From assembly GCA_020445765.1 (NCBI GenBank), contig JAGRFY010000041.1:1-64000 (forward strand): DNA of 64,000 bases, read 5' to 3'. The notes under the pieces were generated by a model. That model was not told the origin of the DNA. It saw only the letters and a list, made by a program, of their open reading frames with translations, and made no database searches. Positions 26,198 through 34,804 of the stretch are shown here, piece by piece. The position numbers and the translations under genes were made by a program. Within the stretch, counting starts at the first letter, position 1, and each line of letters opens with the position of its first letter. This DNA is from Rhodocyclaceae bacterium. GTDB lineage: Bacteria > Pseudomonadota > Gammaproteobacteria > Burkholderiales > Rhodocyclaceae.

Positions 26198-28305
26198 GCA
26201 ACCGCAATACTGACGACGCGGACGACCTGAAGTCCGACCACGATCGCGAGCCATCTTCAGCGACCGTCCTGCAACCGCCTCTGCTTGCCGCGCTCGCCTA
26301 CGGGCGGGCCGGATTTCCCGTCTTTCCGCTAATTCCAAACGCGAAAACGCCGGCAATTTCGGAATGGCAGAAGAGGGCTAGCGCCGACGAGGACGAGATT
26401 CGACAACTCTTCAAGGATCGGCCGAACGCAAATATCGCCATTCACTGCGGCGAGTCCCGACTTGCCGTGATTGACGTAGATCCTCGCAATGGTGGCCTGA
26501 AAACCCTCGAAAAATTGCAGCGGAAGAATGGCTACCTATGGGACTACGACCCGGCGACTGCCCGCACTGGCGGCGGAGGAAATCACTACGTATTCCGTGC
26601 TCCGCGGAAGGGGCGCTTGCCCTCCAGTCTCGGAACGGGTGTGGACCTGCTGTGGGGCAATCATTACTTCGTCGTCTCGCCCTCGATTCATCCGAACGGC
26701 AAGTGCTACGAATGGGAAGAAGGCGCGGACCCTCGCACGCTGGGGGAGATTCCCGAATTGCCGCCCGAGTGGTGCATACCGCTCGACTCGGGGGCTTCCG
26801 ACCCCCTGCCACTGTCCCCGCAAGGACTCGACGTCATGGCCCAGGATGGCGACCTGTCGCGTCTTGCGGATACACCCGACGAAGAGGCGCGTCTTCGGTC
26901 GGCGTTGGAGCACATCTCGGCGGACTGCCCCTATGCGGAATGGCGGGATGTCGTCTTCGGCATTCAGGCGTCCGGACTGAGCAACGCCGAGACAATTGCC
27001 CGTGAATGGTCCGAGTCGGTGCCTGAGAGGTACGACGAAAGGGACTTTGACCGGCTGGTGCGCAGCTTCCGCGAAGATCGACGGAACGGCGGCAAACTGA
27101 TCGGCGTCGGAACAGTTTTCCATCGTGCGAAGGGGAACGGTTGGGTCGACCCCCGAATGCCAATCGACCTATGGGATTCTCCCATCGATCTTGAGAGCGC
27201 ACTGAGGGACGGCCCGAAGCCGATCGCGTGGGCTGTCGAGGATAGGATTCAACGCGGCAGAGCCATCCTTCTTAGCGGGCTTGGCGGGACATCAAAAACG
27301 CGGCTTCTCTATCACCTCGCAATTGGATTCGCGGTTGGAAGGCTTCCTTGGAACTGGCAGATCACCGCGACCGGAAAATCCGTCCTCGTGCTCACGGAAG
27401 ATTCTGCCGAAGATGTAGCTCGCACGATGTGGGGCATGTTTGAGTGCATCGGCCTTGACGCCGACGAGCGTGCCCGTGTCGTGGAAAGCCTGGCCGTTTT
27501 TCCGCTTGCTGGGCGCGATTCACGCCTCCTGAGCTTCAAGTCTCTCCGCGAATTGGTAACGAACTCGAACTTCGCGTCCCTCAAGAAGAAGATTCGTCAA
27601 CTGGGCGATGTCGTTTTCGTCGGCCTAGACCCCGCACTGAGTTTGACCCCCGGCGATGAGAACGACCAAGGGCACCAGCGAGCCCTTGGGAAGATGGCGG
27701 ACGATCTGGCTATCCATACGGGCGCTGCGGTTTGCCTTGTCGCTCATGCAGCCAAGGGCAGCCTGCAAAAGGACGAACTGGAATCACACAACTCGCGCGG
27801 CGGCGGCGCGATCACCGATGCTGTTCGAGGGGAATTCTCCTTGCGCGGCATGACCGCTAAAGAAGCCCGTAGCTTTGGCATCGCCGACATGGAGGAGCGC
27901 AAGCGCCTAGTTCAGTTGGTGGCAACGAAGGGCAACCATCTGCCCCCGCTCGCATTCGTGTCGATATGGCTTCGTCGCGAAGAAGGGGGCGTACTGACCG
28001 CCGCCAACATCGCACCAAGTTCGAACAACGAACGCCAAATTACGCAGACCGAAATGCGTGCCTACGAAATTCTTGTCGACCTATCCCGTACCTGCCCTCC
28101 CAAAATCGGCGAATGGCGGAAGGAGTGTATTGCACGAGGGGTGATTGCGAAGGGTACGCAGGGCGCCGAGGAAAAGGCGATGCAACGGATTGTCGACCAT
28201 CTGATGGAAGGCTGGTTTGTTGTTCGAGGGGAGGGGCGCGGTGTTTATCTCCCCCTCGATCCAGACACCGGCTTACAGCTTCCAGACGGACAGACACCCA
28301 CATAG
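26194..28305 (+). CDS. Bifunctional primase-polymerase / RepA-like helicase
   Basis: A 703-residue replication protein. Residues 25-200 are a prim-pol domain with D94-x-D96 (VIDVDPRNGG) and H131 in TGGGGNHYVF. Residues 225-300 resemble a primase C-terminal helical domain. Residues 340-560 are a RecA/RepA-like ATPase with Walker A GLGGTSKT (362-369) and Walker B VVFVGLDPAL, followed by CLVAHAAKG. Such proteins (P4 alpha and relatives) prime and unwind the element's own origin. The stop codon lies inside the inverted repeat of the putative origin. Confidence 0.88.
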   Translation: MSNRNTDDADDLKSDHDREPSSATVLQPPLLAALAYGRAGFPVFPLIPNAKTPAISEWQKRASADEDEIRQLFKDRPNANIAIHCGESRLAVIDVDPRNGGLKTLEKLQRKNGYLWDYDPATARTGGGGNHYVFRAPRKGRLPSSLGTGVDLLWGNHYFVVSPSIHPNGKCYEWEEGADPRTLGEIPELPPEWCIPLDSGASDPLPLSPQGLDVMAQDGDLSRLADTPDEEARLRSALEHISADCPYAEWRDVVFGIQASGLSNAETIAREWSESVPERYDERDFDRLVRSFREDRRNGGKLIGVGTVFHRAKGNGWVDPRMPIDLWDSPIDLESALRDGPKPIAWAVEDRIQRGRAILLSGLGGTSKTRLLYHLAIGFAVGRLPWNWQITATGKSVLVLTEDSAEDVARTMWGMFECIGLDADERARVVESLAVFPLAGRDSRLLSFKSLRELVTNSNFASLKKKIRQLGDVVFVGLDPALSLTPGDENDQGHQRALGKMADDLAIHTGAAVCLVAHAAKGSLQKDELESHNSRGGGAITDAVRGEFSLRGMTAKEARSFGIADMEERKRLVQLVATKGNHLPPLAFVSIWLRREEGGVLTAANIAPSSNNERQITQTEMRAYEILVDLSRTCPPKIGEWRKECIARGVIAKGTQGAEEKAMQRIVDHLMEGWFVVRGEGRGVYLPLDPDTGLQLPDGQTPT

Positions 28306-28520
28306 GGTGGGTGTCCTGTCTGTCTGGAAGAAAGCTGTCCGGAATGTCCGTGAAATGTCCGGAATTTGTCCGTCTGATGTCCGTTGCGCAAATGTGCCCC
28401 GAATTCGTACTCGAAGAGCGGAACGAACCTTCCCGCAAGGCAATGGGTGAATTGATGGGGCATGTAACCCCCTTCGAACAGAGCATCAGCTTGTTCACTA
28501 CATAAGCAATTACTAATAAA
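28275..28520. other. Putative replication origin of the element (inverted repeat, iterons, AT-rich)
   Basis: This covers most of the 399-base interval between primase and the next gene. A long imperfect inverted repeat (arms 28275-28300 and 28308-28338) spans the primase stop. It is followed by five direct copies of TGTCCG at 28336, 28345, 28356, 28367 and 28378 (spacing 9, 11, 11, 11), about one helical turn apart, and then an AT-rich stretch (28490-28520). Hairpin plus iterons plus AT-rich DNA beside a primase/helicase gene is the layout of a replication origin. The remaining interval to 28704 shows no gene. Confidence 0.72.
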
Positions 28521-28704
28521 CGGTGCCATGAGCAGATCCGCAAATTCTTTTGCATCGGGGCTCGGCGCACCCCCGACGAACCGAAACACCCCAGGAGGGA
28601 CCCATCGGACACACCTATGCAATGTGACATCGCAGTCGACGAAGCAGAACGAGCGAATCAATCAATGCCGGCAACACGCAACACATCACCGGAGTAACCC
28701 GAAC

Positions 28705-29748
28705 ATGGGAAAGATGAGCAAGGCCGAAATGGCAAAAGTCAGGTACGAAGAAAATCTGGCCAAGATCGAAGCAACCAAGGCGTCAATGAGGGAGCTGCGA
28801 TCAAAATTCGATGAGGAGAGCGCCAAGAAGGCACGCAAGGACAAGGAATGCTGGGACGTACTGGAGCCCCTCGACGAAAAGCTGCGCCAGGGTCGTGAAC
28901 TGACCGAATCGGAGCGAACAACGCGACGTGAGCTGATGGCGCAACTGTCTCGGATTCAATCCGAGTGGAGCAAATGGGAATGGGACCACGCCGACATCAA
29001 GCGAGGCCGGCAGGAGAACCTGAACCAACTGGAGGCCCGCACGAGGGTGTTAGCGTTGGCAGCGAAGACCGACACCGAAATGCATGAGGCGATCGAGCGC
29101 GCGCGAAAGAGTGTCATCTGGCAACGCGACAGTCTCGCCCACAGCTACGAAATCATCGAAGCGATCAAGGCAAAGCTCGCGGAGGCCCACGAGATGGATG
29201 CCGCGCAGGCGAACCTTGAAGCGATGATCGCCACGGCACGCAAAGAATGCGAGGACTTGAAGGCCAACGCATTCATCCAGGGCACCCAGCCTGATCCGAA
29301 GAGGCTCCCGATCGCCCAAAAGGAACTTGCCGCGCTCGAAGCGGAACTTGCCCGAGGGATTGGAGATGGTGCTCGCGCGGCGATCCCGAAGCTTGAAGCC
29401 CAACTTGCGGATTCCGAAGGGAGCATCGAAGCGGAGAAGGCGAAGATCGAATCAGCCAAGGATGACCTCCTACGGCTGCATCGAAACCAAGCCATCCGGG
29501 AGCTAGAGGACAGGGTCGACGCCCTCTGCGACCCCCTGCTGACTCTGGCAGCGACAGACCGCACGTTCGAATACGTCATCCATGACGCGCTCTGGAATCG
29601 CGGGCTGCGCATCCTGGACATCAACCAGAAGCTCTGGAAACCGGGATGGCTGATGCACCCCCGCGAACGGTCCGCGGATGAAGAGGAAGCCATCGCGGAA
29701 CGGCGTCGGCAGATTCTCGACGTCGACGGCGACGCCAACGAACTGTGA
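28705..29748 (+). CDS. Coiled-coil protein of unknown function
   Basis: A 347-residue highly charged protein, with heptad-like Leu/Ala spacing over most of residues 1-290, so long coiled coils are predicted. There is no signal peptide or known catalytic motif. The start at 28705 (GGAG upstream) was preferred over one 59 codons earlier. The C-terminal part (residues 275-345) is less coiled and contains WKPGWLMHPRERS. It lies between the putative origin and the restriction enzyme gene; structural or replication-linked roles are both possible. Confidence 0.6.
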   Translation: MGKMSKAEMAKVRYEENLAKIEATKASMRELRSKFDEESAKKARKDKECWDVLEPLDEKLRQGRELTESERTTRRELMAQLSRIQSEWSKWEWDHADIKRGRQENLNQLEARTRVLALAAKTDTEMHEAIERARKSVIWQRDSLAHSYEIIEAIKAKLAEAHEMDAAQANLEAMIATARKECEDLKANAFIQGTQPDPKRLPIAQKELAALEAELARGIGDGARAAIPKLEAQLADSEGSIEAEKAKIESAKDDLLRLHRNQAIRELEDRVDALCDPLLTLAATDRTFEYVIHDALWNRGLRILDINQKLWKPGWLMHPRERSADEEEAIAERRRQILDVDGDANEL

Positions 29749-29759
29749 TCTATCCCAAT

Positions 29760-29840
29760 TTCGGCCCCTCCCGCCCCCTCGCACAGATCGCGGGGCACAC
29801 CACCCCATCGGCCCTTCGGTCGTGGGTGGGAGGGGCCGAA
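29760..29840. repeat. 13-bp inverted repeat between two island genes
   Basis: TTCGGCCCCTCCC (29760-29772) and GGGAGGGGCCGAA (29828-29840) are exact inverted copies with 55 bases between. If transcribed they could pair to form an attenuator or stability element ahead of the next gene. No T-run follows. Confidence 0.55.
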
Positions 29841-29861
29841 TTCAACACGGAATCCACCGCA

Positions 29862-30218
29862 ATGCGCCCATCCCGCACCCCCTCGATCCTCGAACAACTC
29901 GAAGCCTGTCGTGCCGCGCCCGTTCGGACGGTAAGCGACGGTCCACTCCGATCAACTGCCGACAGGATTTCGGACTTGGCGCGCTCAATGGGCATCACGG
30001 CGCGCCGTCTTGAATCGTTCGCCGCCAAGGGCGCAGTTCGCGTCTACCTGAGTGACGGACTCGGGGCAAGAATCTTGCTCGGCCGCGAGGATTGCCCGCA
30101 AGCCGTCAAGCGGCGACCATCACCACGCCGAACCAGCGTCGCCCAGCTCGGCAAAATTCACGGAAGCTATCCCGCAAGCATCGTGAAGGCGCCCCAGCGC
30201 GCTACCATCTCACCCTGA
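29862..30218 (+). CDS. Small basic island protein, helix-turn-helix-like
   Basis: A 118-residue basic protein; the segment ADRISDLARSMGITARRLESFAAKGAVRVYL could form a helix-turn-helix. A GTG at 29745 overlapping the preceding stop would give 157 residues, but that extension crosses the 13-bp inverted repeat and looks non-coding. It ends 24 bases before the restriction-methylation gene and could be its regulator, as controller proteins often precede restriction enzymes (inference). Confidence 0.45.
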   Translation: MRPSRTPSILEQLEACRAAPVRTVSDGPLRSTADRISDLARSMGITARRLESFAAKGAVRVYLSDGLGARILLGREDCPQAVKRRPSPRRTSVAQLGKIHGSYPASIVKAPQRATISP

Positions 30219-30242
30219 GAACAAGACCAATCAGGGGAGCAC

Positions 30243-33200
30243 GTGCCCGGTCCAGACGTCGACGCATTCATTGCCCGCTGGCGCGCTGCGACCGGAAGCG
30301 AGCGCGCCAACTATCAACTGTTCCTTGCCGAACTGTGCGTGCTGCTCGACCTGCCTGCGCCGGAACCGGCCAGCAACGACACGCGGGATAACGCCTACGT
30401 GTTCGAGCGTCGGGTTGTCATCAGGCAGCCGGACGGCTCGGAAAGCCACGGATTCATTGACCTGTACCGGCGAGGCGCCTTCGTTTGCGAGGCGAAGCAA
30501 ACGGGAAAGGCGCTGGATTCGTCCGGCTGGGACAAGGCGATGATGCGTGCCCACAATCAGGCGGACCAATACGCGCGCGCCCTACCCGCGGAAGAAGGAC
30601 GGCCGCCGTTCATTGTGGTTACGGACGTCGGGCGGAGCCTGGAACTGTACGCGGAGTTCAGCCGGTCCGGTGCGACGTATACGCCCTACCCCGATCCGCG
30701 TAGCCACCGCGTCCGCCTGGAGGATCTGCACCGCGAAGATGTGCAGGAGCGCATTCGTGCCGTATGGCTGGACCCGATGTCGCTCGATCCGGCGCGGCGC
30801 TCTGCCCGAGTCACGCGAGAGATCGCGGACCAACTTGCACGCCTCGCACGCTCCCTGGAGGCTGCCGGGCATGGAGCCCAAACGGTTGCCGGCTTCCTGA
30901 TGCGGGCGCTGTTCACGATGTTCGCCGAGGACGTCGGACTGCTTCCGGCGCGGAGCTTCACGAACCTGCTGACAGAACTTGCGGGCACGCCGCAGACCTT
31001 CGCCCCGATGCTCGAAAGTCTGTGGCAGACGATGAATTCGGGGGGATTCTCGCCCGCGCTGCGTTCTGACGTCCTTCGCTTCAACGGTGGGCTTTTCTCG
31101 GAAGCGACCGCACTCCCCCTCGATCGGGATCAATTGGCGCTCCTGTTGAGAGCATCCGAGGCGGATTGGCGCTACGTCGAGCCGGCAATCTTCGGCACCT
31201 TACTGGAGCGCGCCCTGGACCCGAGGGAACGCCACAAGCTCGGGGCTCACTACACGCCCCGCGCCTACGTCGAGCGTTTGGTACTTCCCACGGTGATCGA
31301 GCCACTGCGGGGCGAGTGGAGGGAAGTACAGGCCGCCGCACTCGCATATGAGCAGCAGGGTAAGCACAAGGAGGCCGTTCGAGAGATCCAGGCATTCCAC
31401 CGCCACCTCTGCGAAGTCCGCGTGCTCGATCCCGCGTGCGGCAGCGGAAACTTCCTTTACGTCACGCTGGAGCACATGAAGCGGCTCGAAGGGGAAGTGT
31501 TGAACCTGTTGCACGACCTAGGGGAATCACAAGGACTGCTCCAGCTTGAAGGCATCACCGTCGACCCGCATCAATTCCTCGGGCTGGAGATCAATCCGCG
31601 AGCCGCTCGAATTGCCGAGATGGTTCTATGGATTGGCTACCTCCAGTGGCACTTCCGGACGCATGGTTCAGTGACACCACCGCAACCGGTGCTGCGCGAC
31701 TTCCGAAACATCGAGAACCGGGACGCGCTCATCGATTACGACAGCGAGGAATACCTTACCGATGATGCCGGTCGCCCGATCACGCGATGGGACGGCATCA
31801 CCACGAAGCCGAGCCCGATCACTGGCGAGGCAATCCCCGATGAGGCGGCGCAGGTCGTCCAAATGCGATATGTGAACCCGCGCAAGGCGGAATGGCCGCG
31901 TGCCAATTACGTCGTGGGCAATCCGCCCTTCATCGGCAACAAGCGGATGCGCATGGCGCTAGGCGACGGGTACGTTGAAGCGGTCCGCGCCACTTGGCCC
32001 GAAGTGCCTGAGACCTCCGATTTCGTCATGTACTGGTGGGACAAGGCAGCGGAACTCGTGCGGGCCAATCAGCTTGTCCGATTCGGCTTCATCACGACAA
32101 ACAGTCTCAAACAGGTCTTCAATCGGAAGGTTCTAGAACGCCACCTGTCCGCAAAGCACCCGGCCTCCCTGCTCTTCGCAGTACCCGATCACCCGTGGGT
32201 CGATTCTTCGGATGGGGCAGATGTGCGGATTGCAATGACCGTCGCAGGCAGCGCAGGACAGGTCGGAACGCTTGCCATCGTGCTAAAGGAAGAAGTCAAA
32301 GGCGACAGCGAAGTCGACGTCACCCTTGCGATGCGTACCGGGGAGATTCACGCCGATCTCACAGTCGGAACCGGGGTAAGTCGCTCTAGGCCCCTCCGTT
32401 CGAACGGAAGCATCTGCTTCCAGGGCATGAACCTCGTTGGGAAGGGCTTTCGGCTGGCCGAAGACGACGTCCGCGATCTCGGGTATGACATTCACCGTTT
32501 GCCAGACGCGATCAAGCGGCACTTCAACGCACGCGACTTGATGCAGCTCGGCGAACCCTGTTGGGTGATCGACCTATTCGGTCTGACGGCCGAGGAAGCA
32601 CGCAACCGCCACCCTGCGCTCTATAACTGGCTCATGACACGCGTAAAGCCCGAGCGGGATCACAACAACCGCGCCGCATACCGGACCAAGTGGTGGCAAT
32701 TCGGGGAAGCACGCGGAGGGCTACGCGCTGCGTGGTCAGGTCTCAACCGCATCATTCTTACACCCGAGACGGCAAAGCACAGAGTCTTCGCCTTCGAAGC
32801 GTTGCCATTCTGTCCGGATCACAAGTTGTACGCGATCACGCTACCTGATGCGTTTGCGCTCGGTCTCCTTTCAAGCCGCATAAATGCAGCGTGGTCCTTG
32901 GCGGCAGGCGGCCGGATGGGAGTGGGTAACGACCCCGTCTTCAACAATACTCGATGCTTTCTGACCTTCCCTTTCCCGATCGCGACGCCGGAGCAGCAAA
33001 CGCGTATTCGCGACATCAGCGAACGGCTCGACGCACACAGGAAGCGCCAACAAGCACTTCACGACGGGCTGACACTGACCGGCATGTACAACGTCCTCGA
33101 AAAGTTGCGTTGCGGTGACGTTCTGACCGCGAAGGAACGAGTGATTCATGAAGAAGGACTCGTGTCCGTCTTGCGCGAGTTGCATGACGCACTAGACGTC

Positions 33201-33689
33201 ACCGTGTTCGACGCCTACGGATGGTCCGACTTGGGCAAGATCCTCGTTGGGCGACCCGGCGCAACGACTCCGGTCGCGAACAAGCCGGCAGAGCAGTCGG
33301 ACGCCGAAGAAGAACTGCTTCGACGGCTGGCATCGCTGAACGCCGAGCGCGTCACTGAAGAAGCTCGCGGCCTAGTGCGCTGGCTTCGGCCCGAATTTCA
33401 GAATCCTGCCGGTACAGCATCGGCAGCCGGCAAGACCAGCAATCAAGCCGAACTCGACGTCGAGCCGACAATCGCACCCACCCCATCGAGCAAGCGGGTT
33501 TGGCCCAAGCAGATGCGCGAGCAGGTTGCCGCGGTCAAGGGGGCACTGGCAACCGGGGCGCAATCTGTCGACTCGCTGGCGAGTCAATTCAAGCGGAAGC
33601 CGGCCGCCGCGGTTTCAGCCGTGCTTGGGGCGCTGCAGGAGTTGGGCATGGTCGAAGCCGAGGGCGATTTGTACCGTCTTGCCCCCTGA
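30243..33689 (+). CDS. MmeI-like type IIL restriction-modification enzyme
   Basis: A 1148-residue single-chain enzyme. The N-terminus has a PD-(D/E)xK-type nuclease site, D73-x9-E83-A-K85 (GFIDLYRRGAFVCEAK), followed by a helical spacer. The amino-methyltransferase has motif I LDPACGSGNF (395-404) and motif IV NPPF (560-563), indicating N6-adenine methylation. Residues about 700-930 should hold the target recognition domain. A C-terminal winged-helix-like tail (1085-1148) is extra. GTG 30243 has GGGGAGC upstream. MmeI relatives cut about 20 bases from their site and need no separate methylase, so this is a compact defence module. Confidence 0.88.
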   Translation: MPGPDVDAFIARWRAATGSERANYQLFLAELCVLLDLPAPEPASNDTRDNAYVFERRVVIRQPDGSESHGFIDLYRRGAFVCEAKQTGKALDSSGWDKAMMRAHNQADQYARALPAEEGRPPFIVVTDVGRSLELYAEFSRSGATYTPYPDPRSHRVRLEDLHREDVQERIRAVWLDPMSLDPARRSARVTREIADQLARLARSLEAAGHGAQTVAGFLMRALFTMFAEDVGLLPARSFTNLLTELAGTPQTFAPMLESLWQTMNSGGFSPALRSDVLRFNGGLFSEATALPLDRDQLALLLRASEADWRYVEPAIFGTLLERALDPRERHKLGAHYTPRAYVERLVLPTVIEPLRGEWREVQAAALAYEQQGKHKEAVREIQAFHRHLCEVRVLDPACGSGNFLYVTLEHMKRLEGEVLNLLHDLGESQGLLQLEGITVDPHQFLGLEINPRAARIAEMVLWIGYLQWHFRTHGSVTPPQPVLRDFRNIENRDALIDYDSEEYLTDDAGRPITRWDGITTKPSPITGEAIPDEAAQVVQMRYVNPRKAEWPRANYVVGNPPFIGNKRMRMALGDGYVEAVRATWPEVPETSDFVMYWWDKAAELVRANQLVRFGFITTNSLKQVFNRKVLERHLSAKHPASLLFAVPDHPWVDSSDGADVRIAMTVAGSAGQVGTLAIVLKEEVKGDSEVDVTLAMRTGEIHADLTVGTGVSRSRPLRSNGSICFQGMNLVGKGFRLAEDDVRDLGYDIHRLPDAIKRHFNARDLMQLGEPCWVIDLFGLTAEEARNRHPALYNWLMTRVKPERDHNNRAAYRTKWWQFGEARGGLRAAWSGLNRIILTPETAKHRVFAFEALPFCPDHKLYAITLPDAFALGLLSSRINAAWSLAAGGRMGVGNDPVFNNTRCFLTFPFPIATPEQQTRIRDISERLDAHRKRQQALHDGLTLTGMYNVLEKLRCGDVLTAKERVIHEEGLVSVLRELHDALDVTVFDAYGWSDLGKILVGRPGATTPVANKPAEQSDAEEELLRRLASLNAERVTEEARGLVRWLRPEFQNPAGTASAAGKTSNQAELDVEPTIAPTPSSKRVWPKQMREQVAAVKGALATGAQSVDSLASQFKRKPAAAVSAVLGALQELGMVEAEGDLYRLAP

Positions 33690-33710
33690 GTGGCGGCAAG
33701 GGCCTGAAGT

Positions 33711-33733
33711 TGACGGTACAAATGGCGGTACAC
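33711..33733. repeat. Right-end copies of the 11-bp site
   Basis: TGACGGTACA at 33711-33720 and TGGCGGTACAC at 33723-33733 match the cluster beside the integrase gene, one with a single mismatch. They lie 50-75 bases inside attR and may be right-arm integrase sites. Confidence 0.65.
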
Positions 33734-33784
33734 GCCCGCACCGCTCATGGAAAATCATTGGCAGGAGCGGGACAAAGTGAGTTT

Positions 33785-33807
33785 TTCGATTCCTGCCGGG
33801 GGACCAA
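33785..33807. repeat. attR: attR: duplicated tRNA 3' end
   Basis: Repeats the T-loop to CCA part of tRNA-Arg and then AA, but with five G where attL has six. It marks the right end of the element. No tRNA 5' part is present here. Confidence 0.9.
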
Positions 33808-33846
33808 TCACCCCGTCCTCGGCATTGCGCGAGAGCCCACGACCGA

Positions 33847-34686
33847 TCAATAGGCGGGACGATGCAGCCGTAGCGCGTGCAATAGACGAACAGCCAGCAG
33901 CACGATCAGCATGCCCAGCGCCACAGGATGGCTGATCATCTTCCAGGCAAGCCAAAGCAATCGCACGAATTCCTCGCGGGGCTCGGCAATCGTCGACGAA
34001 TCATGGGCTGCCGCCGGAACTCCCCGCTCGGGCCCTGCAGCGGGCCGTTCGGCCGCCTCGTATTCGCCAAGCAACGCCGCCAGCGAACGGGACCCGCCGG
34101 ATGCGCCGAATCTTGCCAGCGCGGATCGGACTTCGCCCTCAAACCCGAGCACCGGGGTCAGCACGGTCACCAGGGCGTTGGCCAGGCCATCCCGCAGTTC
34201 TGTGATTTCGACCGGCAGGACAGGGTCGTCGGCCAGCACCTGGCTGGCTTCTTCACCCTGAGCAAACTGCGCGCCGAGAGACGCTACGCCGGAGCTCTTA
34301 CGATCCGCGTGCCCGCCGCCACGCGACGACATCTTCTCGAGGGCGAGCGCCAGCGGGTCCAACTCTGCCGCGGGCGCACGTGCGCCCGGGACGCGACTGC
34401 GCGGCGACTTTCCGGCGGAATCCTCGACTGGATCGTCTCGATCGTCCGGATCGGCCAGCCGGCGGGTACGCGTCTCGGAAACCAGCAGGGCATCGAACGC
34501 CTGCTCTGAAATCAGCGCCGCGCCGAGTTCATGGGCAGGCATGGCATCGGTCGGAACGGCGAGATCGGCCACGTCCCGCTTCAAATCGAGCTCGACGGGC
34601 ACGAATTCGAGCGGCACCGCGTGCAGGCCGAAGTTGGCCGTCAGACAAGTCACCGCCACAAGCGAGTGTAGGAGACGCGAAACCAT
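33847..34686 (-). CDS. Unrecognised exported or membrane-anchored protein
   Basis: About 279 residues. It has an N-terminal signal-like helix (MVSRLLHSLVAVTCLTANF), a charged, Asp/Glu/Ala-rich, low-complexity middle, and a C-terminal membrane helix near residues 255-275 (ISHPVALGMLIVLLAVRLLHAL). I recognise no family. Starts at 34695 or 34725 are also possible. It is the first host gene right of the element, before pstB, on the same strand as the pst genes. An envelope role is inferred from topology only. Confidence 0.6.
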   Translation of the reverse strand: MVSRLLHSLVAVTCLTANFGLHAVPLEFVPVELDLKRDVADLAVPTDAMPAHELGAALISEQAFDALLVSETRTRRLADPDDRDDPVEDSAGKSPRSRVPGARAPAAELDPLALALEKMSSRGGGHADRKSSGVASLGAQFAQGEEASQVLADDPVLPVEITELRDGLANALVTVLTPVLGFEGEVRSALARFGASGGSRSLAALLGEYEAAERPAAGPERGVPAAAHDSSTIAEPREEFVRLLWLAWKMISHPVALGMLIVLLAVRLLHALRLHRPAY

Positions 34687-34804
34687 GGCCCACATCGCGA
34701 AGCAATCGCCAAGCCAGTCACGCAACTCTATGTTTATTTTCTATTTAATCGACCTTTCCGGTCTCCGGACTGGGGTCATGTAAAACTTTTCGACAATTTG
34801 AGCG

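Larger units (their letters stand above)
23255..33807. mobile_element. 10.5 kb integrative element in tRNA-Arg (P4-like satellite or mobilizable island)
   Basis: Bounded by a duplicated tRNA 3' end (23255-23278 and 33785-33807), with a P4-type tyrosine integrase next to the tRNA. It holds an excisionase/AlpA-like gene, a primase-polymerase with helicase, a putative iteron origin, small unrecognised genes and an MmeI-like restriction-modification enzyme. All genes read left to right. Base composition appears less GC-rich than the flanks. No capsid, tail, conjugation or relaxase genes are visible, so it would need a helper to move between cells. Confidence 0.88.
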
